The notes below the pieces were generated by a model. That model saw only the letters and a list, made by a program, of their open reading frames with translations, did no database searches and had not been told where the DNA came from. Of a stretch of DNA of 64,000 nucleotides, positions 55,880-64,000 are shown piece by piece; positions within the stretch are counted from its first letter, which is position 1; each line of letters starts with the position of its first letter. The translations under genes were made by a program, and so were the position numbers. The DNA is from Sparus aurata (taxonomy: Eukaryota; Chordata; Actinopteri; Spariformes; Sparidae), in contig NC_044199.1 of NCBI RefSeq assembly GCF_900880675.1, positions 10,342,664 to 10,406,663 of the forward strand. Reading direction: 5' to 3'.

Positions 55880-56879
55880 CTATTTGGCCGTTATTTTCAG
55901 CAGCTCCTCCTTTTCGATCTCAAAAAGACGCCAGCCCTCCTCCAAGGAGAGGTCAGCTGCTCCTTTTCGCTTGTAGAACTCGATAGACTTGGTGTTGTTT
56001 TCTGCCACTATGAAGTGCATGGCACTACAGCGAGTCTTCACAGCCGTCTAAGGGAAGGGGGGAAAAAAAAAAACATAAAACACAAGGCCATATGAAGGGC
56101 TGAATAAAGTTGAATCAGCTATAAATGTAAATTGGTAACCATACCTCACTAAGAACCTTCAGAATTCGTGAACCAATGCCAAGACCTGGTAAGAGATTAA
56201 ATGTACAGAGAGCAATTAAAACAGTCAGCGTGTGTGTAAAAATGCCCCTAAGAACATTTTTTCCGTAACTAATTAACTTTTACCATCACCATATATATGA
56301 CAGCACTTTAACAACCTTACCACGGAAGTCTTGCATGACATAAAAGTCCTCCAAGTAGAGAAGCTTTCCAATCCAAGGGTCATACGTGAAGTAGTACATG
56401 GCAAAGCCAATCACACTGTAGTCTAGAGGAAAACACCACAAGAAAGGGGTTTCATTTAAAGAGTAGACCTATAATTTATTAAGAAATATGGCTCATAAAT
56501 CATATGAGAGTTACCATCTGAGCTCTGCTCTTTTGGGACTTCAGCGACCAGGCAGTGGTAAAATGGATGCTCCCCAAAGCCATCTTCAAGTAGTTCTACA
56601 AGGGGGACATAGCTTTTAATAAGTATGTATGAAGCCAGGTAAATATATGTGTAAAATGTATGATTCAACTTAAACTGTAGCACCTTTCTCACTCAGCATG
56701 ACCTTCTCCTCCATCTCTTCAAATTTAGCAAGTTCCTACAAGGCAAAAACAAATAGATTTGTTGTCAAATGTCTTATCTTTCATCAAATGTAAGTCATAA
56801 ACATTTAGCTTACCTTTATGAGTCGCAAGATATCAGACACGTCGTTGGGTTCGGCCTTCCGTAATATAAAACTGGCCAT
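55880..56879 (-). CDS. sat1: Spermidine/spermine N1-acetyltransferase 1
   Basis: Six coding exons on the - strand: 56879-56814, 56735-56684, 56595-56515, 56422-56321, 56185-56145 and 56047-55880. They join in phase to 169 residues (human SAT1 is 171). The enzyme transfers acetyl from acetyl-CoA to spermidine and spermine and controls polyamine breakdown and export in the cytosol. It is a GNAT fold: MASFILRKAEPND start, LLEDGFGEHPFYHC in the middle, the YLEDFYVM strand, the acetyl-CoA pyrophosphate loop RGLGIG at about residue 100-105, and C-terminal FYKRKGAADLS and GWRLFEIEKEELL. The compact gene of about 1 kb matches the family's small gene size. The start is the conserved MAxF. Teleosts often have several sat1 copies, and only one is seen here. 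A CArG box lies upstream. Confidence 0.96.
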
Positions 56880-57094
56880 TTTCTCTTTTTACCCTTTTTC
56901 CCTTTACTCACTAGTCCTCTGAATGTGAATAAAAGCAAAATTTGTTTCTTCATTCGCTCCTCAGGAGGTCATCCCCTGACAAAGAATAAGCAATACCAGC
57001 AGATTTGCATTGGATGTGTCGAACAGAGTGGTACAGCAGCTAAACTTACTTCCCTTTTTATGTTTTCCTGAAGGAGGCGAACCCATTCGGTAAC

Positions 57095-57104
57095 CCATAT
57101 ATGG
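57095..57104. promoter_or_regulatory. CArG box upstream of sat1
   Basis: CCATATATGG is a perfect CC(A/T)6GG serum-response-factor site, 216 bases before the sat1 start codon. It would put sat1 under SRF control if bound. The sequence is palindromic, so strand is not defined. Confidence 0.45.
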
Positions 57105-59745
57105 TCAAACAGCCCTTTACACCCAGTGTTTTTCTTCTTCTGCTGACTCCTTATCTTTGTCTGGATCGCTGTTCTTAATTCGAATGTTGTTCAAAAGTTA
57201 AATATTAACTAGACCTGGAAAAAAACAGGACCAGAGCACATAATGTCTGTAGAACTGAGTAAAGAACGACCCGAGGGTGAAAACGAATGTAAATGTGAAC
57301 ATGTCAGGATAAACCAATTGTTCTTCAGTCAGTCACTCCTGCTCTGCAAACATTCGGATACACACATGACCAATCCTTTGCATTGCCGGCCCCAGACAAA
57401 CAAAACTTTATTTGATTTATTATAGGTACCATTTATGTAATGTGCAATTAATATGTTGTACCTACAATAAAAAGTTAACAAAGATAATGAGTTGGGAAAT
57501 TTAAGCCAATCAGATGTCGACAGCCAGGAAGGAACAGGTGAATGACCTTTGATGGAAAAGCTTCTGCTGTGCTTGAGACAACTCAGAACCTGAAAACTGC
57601 AATGGCTCGCCACTTGAAGTCAGAGTTCCTACTTGTAAATTCATCACACATCCATCTGCCCCAACTTCATGAGGAGCAGTAGTCTGATGTCACACAACAA
57701 TAGGCCATTTTACACAGTAGCCATTTTTCTCTGATGTCACACTCAGGGTGGGCAGATCAAATGTGGCACTGCTGTGTTCCTCAGTGCAAGTAAATGAATT
57801 CTTAATTATCAGCACACATCTTGGACACATTTATTTAAAGGAGCAGTATATACAAATTCTTGAACTCATATTCAGAATGAACAGATTGCCGCATATTGCC
57901 AGAATAACCGCTAACCACTGCTAACCTTAACCGTTGTTAGCTAGTTAGCTTGATCAGCCGTGCATCTATTGATTCAGACTGGGAGCTTAGGGCACCAATA
58001 GAGTGTTTGTGTTAACACTGCTAGCACAGGTATGTTCGACCAAAACAAGCTGTTGCTAGCTGGTTCCCATGTTAACCTCAGTAGATATCTTTGCAAAACA
58101 ATGCGTTCTGTAGATGTCACAACGTCAAAACTGTTATTTTTGCAACATTCTATCAATGATTTGAGTTAATAAAAAAAAAAAAAACCTAAAATGTGTACAT
58201 ATTGCACCTTTGAGCAACGCTATTGTTAGCTAGAAAGTGTTTGCATGCTAACATTAGTCATCAAATATGTTGTTTAACTTTGAAATACGGCCTAGGTCTC
58301 TTGTGATTTTCACTATGCACTGTCTTGTCAGTCAATTGAGTTGTGAAATGATAACGATTTGTAAGAATCCCTACTTTTGTATGACCTCAAACCTGGGACG
58401 CAGCAACAAGACATTCGAGCTTCCCCACCTGAGCATAACGTCAAAGGAAAATGGCTACCATGTGAATATTGTCTGTGGCAGCACCCATGGGCAAAGTTTA
58501 AGATTCATTTGTAGACTACAGTATTTGTATGAGGCCAGCAAATGGAATATTTAGATACATTTCCAAGTATAAAAGTGCGGTGAAATAAAATGTATATTTG
58601 GCATCTGTTACCTCATCATTCGGTTGTGGTCTGTTTTTTTGTTATCTTCTGCCGTTGTGCACCTGGAGTGGACATTTCAACAAGGAAATTCTAACAGGTG
58701 ACACTGATGGAACACAACAGGGAGGGCTGTGATGTGGTGGCATCTTTTGGTGTGACGAGGATTCCTAAAGCCATCTGTTAGTTAAATTTTTTGAGACTTT
58801 ATCTTCATGCCCCAAATGGCTGGAGATCAGATTCTGTCATCTGGATAATTAGTTAGTCTATTTTTCGGTATCTGTCCTCCAAACAACCTTTATAAATTTG
58901 GTCGACTTGCTCAAGAGAAATTTTTCTACTGCTATGAACAAACCATAAACATGTCATTTATTGCATTTGCAGGCTGTAAAAGGCAGTCATCTTATTTACT
59001 AAAAGTAACTTCTTGTATGATACCAGATACAAAACCTAGTATAAAAAGCATGATCGCTACCACGACAAAAAGAAGTTGCATTATTTCTTTAATTTTAATT
59101 AACCTGTGCTGTTTTTTTAAAGTGTTTTAAGTCAGTCATGTTTCACCAACTTTGCAGAAGTTCAGCTGCAGAAACTCTTTCGGTCACAAGACAGCGGTAT
59201 TTTCAGTTAGTGTTCCCATATCCCTTTGATACATTACAACACTTGTTTTCAGTTCCTTTTTTCTTTAGGATGACGCAAGGATGTGACATTAACTAGCTCA
59301 GGCGCCTCTAAGGGTCAAAGTTTAGTATACACTGTTCAATCTTCCCTTCTATCCATCTATTCATATTTGTTTGAACATTGTTCTAAGGAGCCAGCAACTT
59401 TTTCACCACTTACTTGTTGTGCCAAGATGGAAATAAAGAACTTAGAACTTCAATTTTTTGTTTGTTTACAGAGAATCCCAATGAAAACATATTTCATCTT
59501 CTGAATAAATTGTATTAACTGAATGTGCACAACACCATAACATGTCTGATGACACTTGTGTTGTTCTTCTGGTGATCATCTGGCAGCAACTGTATGATTT
59601 CACATGAGTGACAGCTGTTCCTTCCCAGCGTGACGCAGGCTTTCAAAATACTGCTACACATAAAACAAAAAGTATGACCTCAGCTAAAAGTGCCATTTCG
59701 TGTTGTCGCACAAGGCAGATGAATCAGACAGCATTTTTAGGAAAA
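57105..59745. other. Spacer between sat1 and prdx4
   Basis: No coding exon recognised. It contains the MITE at 57837-58211 and otherwise unassigned AT-rich sequence. The open frames near 57243, 58267 and 59283 show no family features. Confidence 0.4.
57837..58211. mobile_element. Short inverted-repeat (MITE-like) element
   Basis: Ends AAAGGAGCAGTATATAC and GTGTACATATTGCACCTTT are imperfect inverted repeats. The interior has GTTAGCTAGTTAGCTTG and shares a GTCAAAACTGTTATT stretch with the element at 41862-42054. It ends with an A14-type run near 58170. Confidence 0.65.
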
Positions 59746-59750
59746 CACAT

Positions 59751-59756
59751 TTTATT
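59751..59756 (-). terminator. Polyadenylation signal candidate of prdx4
   Basis: On the - strand AATAAA lies about 55 bases after the stop codon of prdx4. Confidence 0.5.
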
Positions 59757-59808
59757 TGTACTTTCAGTACGTGGTGAATTTCACAGACTGGGACGACACA
59801 AACAAAGA

Positions 59809-62800
59809 TCAGTTCAGTTTATCAAAATACTTCAGCTTGCCTGAAGGGTCAGGAATGATCTGCGGGAAAGAAAATAATAATTAGAGGACAAAGATAATAG
59901 ATTTTATGTTATAAAGAAATACACAGGACAAATAAAAATATAATCAAATATGTTCTAAACCAGACTGTGACTCATACAGATCACATACAACAAACTAGTC
60001 TGCAAGTATCCCACCAATTGCTTAGCTTCTCACTTTGCAATGAAAAATCTGACCAAAAAAAAATGTCATTATTTTCCTCGAAAAACTACACATCAGAAGT
60101 TTCTACTGGTAATGGGACCTCATGATGTTATGAAACCTGCTTTATGGAACGTTGTTTATCAGCCACAGACCAGGTGATACTTACTGTGTCACTGCCTGGC
60201 TTCCATCCTGCTGGACACACTGTAAAAAAAATAACAAAATTACAGTCAGCACTACTACATTACTTAAATAATTCATTCCAGCTGTGCTCACCGGTCACTT
60301 CACTAGGTACACCTGTACATTTCAATGTAATCCAATCCAAGTGAATACTGTTGCATTCTTAATAATGTTCAGTTTTGATTGACATGGTCACATATGTATT
60401 AATTTATCTGTTATCTATATTTTTTGGTTGTAGTTTGCAGTGGCTTTGAACTGGACTGCATCGAGTGGAGAGTTGTTTCTTATATGTTTTGAGAGGGGCA
60501 GAATATTAGAAAACACCTTTCAGTCTAATGTACTCAAGTGCAAAAACATCACACACTGTGAACTTAATAATAAACACAAAGTAGATTCATTACCTTACTG
60601 ACAGTGTCAGCTAAAACTGAAACATTATACGCTTTGTAAAGAGTTGCTGTATTTGATTGCAGCGCATTGTGCACGTGAGAGTAAACTAACTTTAAATTAA
60701 TATTGCACATCTGTTTGTTTTGATTCAGCCTCTCGTACCTTCTCCGTGTTTGTCAGTGTACTGGAAGGCCTGCACCAGCCGCAGAGTCTCGTCCACGGAT
60801 CGTCCCACTGGAAGATCATTCATGGTGATCTGCCTCAGGATGCCTTTGCCATCAATGATGAAGAGTCCTCTGAGAGAGATGCAAGCAAGACTTACTGCAA
60901 GTTATTTTTAATTGTTAACTTCTACATAGTTGTGAAGCATATTTGCCCTCTTTTTGTTTACACCTAAAGCACAGAGTGGTGTAACAGTGCTATAAGACAA
61001 CGCGTTGCATCAAGTCTATGGCCTATAAACCTTTGACAGCCATAAATGTACATGTGAGACTGCACCTCAGTGTGTGTCCCTGGTCCTCCAGGTAGACTCC
61101 ATAGTCTTTCGAAATCTGGTGAGTGAGATCGGACAACAGAGGGATTTTCATTGGTCCAAGTCCACCTTGCTTCCTAGGTGTATTGATCCTGGTCAACGGA
61201 GGAAAAACAAAAAATATCACAGCACACAAATAAACAATCAGTGGTGGTAGAACATTTTAATAAAAGCACCAACTCCCCTTCAGAAAAAAAAAGTAACACC
61301 ACCACCTTCTTATTCTGTCTGATAGAAACTTGAGGGTGTAACGGGGACAGCATTCTTACCAAGCCAAATGGGTGAACTGGGAGTCGACAGAGCAGGCGAC
61401 CACCTCTGTGTTGATGGCCTGAAACTCATGCACACGATCGCTGAACGCAATGATCTCAGTGGGGCAGACGAATGTGCTGCAGGAGACAAGACAAACATGT
61501 TCGCAAGAGAATATGCTCCGCGGCGCAGCGATACGGCAACACAAACAAGATGAGTATGTGACGTGTGTTTTCAGATGTTACTCACAAGTCCAGGGGATAG
61601 AAGAAAAAGACAATATATTTTCCTTTGTAGTCCGACAGCTTCAGCTCCTTGAATTCCCCATTAATGACGGCTGTTCCCTCAAAGTGTGGTGCGGGCTTTG
61701 AAACTGAAACAGATGAAGAATACATGGATTAATAAAACCAGGAATTTTTACATACATGCATTTTGTTTCTGCAAATGACTAAATGTCACATATGTATTTG
61801 CAAAGGTGCAGGAAAAGAAAGAAAACAAGCTAAATCGGTTAAGGTGCTAAATGGCATATTTGAGATCATTTTCAGAGGTGCCGATTTAACTCCCAAAATA
61901 CTTGAAGGTTGTTTAGTGTGTATATGTAAACTGAACTATTTCTTGTAATTCTCAGAGGAACGTTAAAAACACCCAAATTTTTCACTTTACCTCCACACCC
62001 TTTATTTGTATTCCTGACAATACCCCTTTACAGTTTGTTCTTCATTTGATATGCCATATCCACGTTTTCATGACTTACTTGTCTTCAAGCATTTACTACT
62101 TTTTACACTAGAGCTGCAACGGTTAGTCATATACTTGACTAGTCAGTCAAAAGAAAACTATTGCAAACAATACTGATAATCGATTCACCGTCAATGTCAA
62201 CATTTGCTTGTTCCAGCTTCTTAAATGCAAGAATTTGCCGCTTTTGCACGTCATTTATCAGAGTTATTGAAAAGTCTTTGGGTTTTTGCTGCCCAGTCGC
62301 CCAGATGTAATGCTAGCAGTCATCATTCCTGCAAACCGAATACGCCCAAAGGTTTACATGTGTTCCAAACGTGGTATATCAGTTTCACATATCAGGAGGT
62401 GGAGGATGGTGGGGTGTTTTTGTTAGGAGACCTGGGGACAGTACCAGCTTTTTTTGTGGTGACAAAACGAGGTAGGCTATTTCAAGCCAAACCATGATAT
62501 TTGTTTCGTACCCTAACCAAGGGGTGTTCGTGCCTAAACCTGAGCAGACCACAAGCACAATGTTGTGACGAGAGAGAAATGGAAAACTGGACCTAAACAA
62601 ACGTCAAGCAGCAACATAGAGAAACGTCCAGTTTTTACATATTTATTCTGACGATTGGGTTGGTTTTTGGACGGTTGGTTGGGGAACGTCACTTTTGGCT
62701 CTTCATAACTGCGCATCAGTCAGTCGTGAAAAGAACTGGCAGGTTAATCAATAATGAAAGTAATCAGAAGCTGCAGCTGTGTCATACCTGCTTTCGCTGT

Positions 62801-63772
62801 TTGTTTTCATTATCTTTCTCAGGCCTTTATTTGCTCTTTGAAAAGCTGCTTGATGTTAATTTTGAAACCTCTTCATCGCTACGTTTGCACATTTTCCTCT
62901 TTGTAACCACACATGTGCCATATGTCGTGTCTACTGAGTCAGTAGAGAAGTTTCTCTGGCCCCCTGTCCTAACACTGCAGCAGTCCTGTGGCACGGGGTC
63001 AACTCTCAAAACCCATGACGACACATGACAAACGGAGGAAAACTGGTCGTGCAGAGGAAAAGTGGCCGCCTCCAGCACATGATTTGCTCACAGTACTGCA
63101 TGTTTTTTTTGACAAAGGCCTCACACAGCTGGCCCAAACGGTCTCTCAGGTAGTTTTCAGAGTGTTTCTGTTATTTTGTCCAACCCTCTTGTGTGTATTA
63201 TGAGCAGTGACACCGTCATGTGTCTGCTGAGGGGCGGAGGGTTGAACTCATTCCAGTGCATTTCATAGAATGACGTGTCCTACAAAAAACAAAAAAACAA
63301 AAACACCCGGTGAAAAGTTTAAAAACCTTCTCAAACTGTCAAATGAGGATGAAATAGGACGGTCAGATATGCACACAGGCAGCAGACACAAACACACACA
63401 TACACACTGTCAGTCTGTCTCTATTGTCCTGGCAGCAACAGCAGCAGCACGGTGCTGAAGCTCCTGCAGCAGCTGGTTGTCTCACACAGGAGGGGAAACA
63501 GAAGCGAACATTCACAGGTCACCTGCGGCTCGAACGGGCAGGCGGACAGACTCACTCTTGGCTTTGCTGAGGTGCAGGGAATGGTCGGACACGGGCACCC
63601 GGAAAGCCTCCCCGGGATAGACGTGTCCTCCCGCGTAGTTGTGACACTGGGAGTTTTTCACTTGGGCGCCTTCCTCTGCAGAAGTGAGTGTGGTGAGGAG
63701 GAAGAGGAGGAGAGCGGCGCGCGGCCTGCAGAGAAGCTCCTTCTTCTGGTTCGTGTGGACGACAGACTCCAT
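59809..63772 (-). CDS. prdx4: Peroxiredoxin 4 (ER thioredoxin peroxidase)
   Basis: Seven coding exons on the - strand: 63772-63556, 61703-61586, 61476-61360, 61188-61066, 60869-60739, 60219-60185 and 59859-59809. They join in phase to 263 residues (human 271). It is a typical 2-Cys peroxiredoxin of the endoplasmic reticulum that reduces H2O2 and passes oxidising power to protein disulfide isomerases. A hydrophobic signal segment (ALLLFLLTTLT, residues 20-30) is followed by the PRDX4-specific extra cysteine in NSQCHNYAGG (Cys43), then DFTFVCPTE with the peroxidatic Cys116, GGLGPM, and GEVCPAGW with the resolving Cys237. GGLG and the C-terminal YF stretch are the marks of an over-oxidation-sensitive form. 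I chose the ATG at 63770-63772 because it puts the signal segment near the N-terminus. An in-frame ATG exists at about 63934. Intron 1 is about 1.85 kb and contains a dispersed-repeat fragment. Confidence 0.96.
60284..60345. repeat. Fragment of a widespread vertebrate repeat
   Basis: CACCGGTCACTTCACTAGGT followed by ACACCTGTACATT resembles the GGCCACTTTATTAGGTACACCTG motif found in many fish dispersed repeats. It lies in a prdx4 intron and is too short to assign. Confidence 0.4.
62108..62300. repeat. Interspersed-repeat fragment in prdx4 intron 1
   Basis: Starts AGAGCTGCAACGGTTAGTC and continues with ACTAGTCAGTCAAAAGAAAA and a TTGAAAAGTCTTTGGGTTTT end. It resembles a common teleost dispersed repeat. 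Confidence 0.5.
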
Positions 63773-63934
63773 TGCGTCTTCCCTCAGAGAGCACGTAGCC
63801 CGACGACTGGCAACGCGTTTCGAGCCTTTAGGCAGGATTTGAAGCAAGAGACCTTCTTCCTCCTCCTCCTCCTCTTCTTCTTCAGCCAGGTTTTGCTGCA
63901 GCTGCTGGCGTCTTTGCCGCTGCATTACTGCCAT
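63773..63934 (-). other. In-frame upstream extension of prdx4 (poly-Glu)
   Basis: On the - strand an ATG at about 63932-63934 opens in frame with prdx4 for 54 extra codons, including a run of about ten Glu codons (63864-63893) and a basic stretch. It may be 5' UTR by chance or an alternative start. No evidence in the sequence decides it. Confidence 0.35.
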
Positions 63935-64000
63935 CTTCTGGAGCTAATTAGTTTCACGATGCCCAATTTTTCTGCCTTTCTGTTTAAACCAACTTGCTTA

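Overview
This 64 kb window is nuclear DNA from a ray-finned fish, most likely a percomorph teleost. The genes are split into short exons with GT-AG introns, their proteins match vertebrate families along their whole length, and the spaces between them hold (GT)n arrays, small inverted-repeat elements and an L1-type retrotransposon. I see no bacterial, phage or CRISPR content, and no intact stand-alone RNA gene.

Layout. The left half carries three + strand genes. A WAVE-family actin regulator closest to WASF3 has coding exons over 6911-10705. atp6v1a, the catalytic A subunit of the V-ATPase, spans 13142-18991. zdhhc23, a DHHC palmitoyltransferase, spans 25093-30801. A 5'-truncated, broken L1 copy sits at 33714-37403 on the - strand with an exact 16-bp target-site duplication. 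A small + strand gene for a secreted lipocalin (ptgds-like, 40747-42994) follows behind a TATA box. The right part holds three - strand genes: zfx (45808-51573), sat1 (55880-56879) and prdx4 (59809-63772).

Every gene was rebuilt exon by exon. Splice phases close in frame in all seven: about 469 aa for the WAVE protein, 617 for ATP6V1A, 399 for ZDHHC23, 182 for the lipocalin, 746 for ZFX, 169 for SAT1 and 263 for PRDX4. The sat1-prdx4-zfx cluster matches human Xp22.11, and atp6v1a-zdhhc23 matches human 3q13, so most of the window is conserved vertebrate linkage. The genes are not a pathway; they are ordinary neighbours.

Nothing here is clearly a new biological system. The points most worth checking are: a ZFX that lacks the eleventh of the usual thirteen zinc fingers and has a roughly 61-residue Ser/Ala/Pro/Lys spacer in its place; a (GT)n array directly against the 3' splice site of an in-frame zdhhc23 exon; a roughly 340-bp-arm foldback inside a zdhhc23 intron; a lipocalin without the PGD-synthase cysteine; and a possible retrocopy-like AATAAA plus poly(A) beside the zfx promoter.
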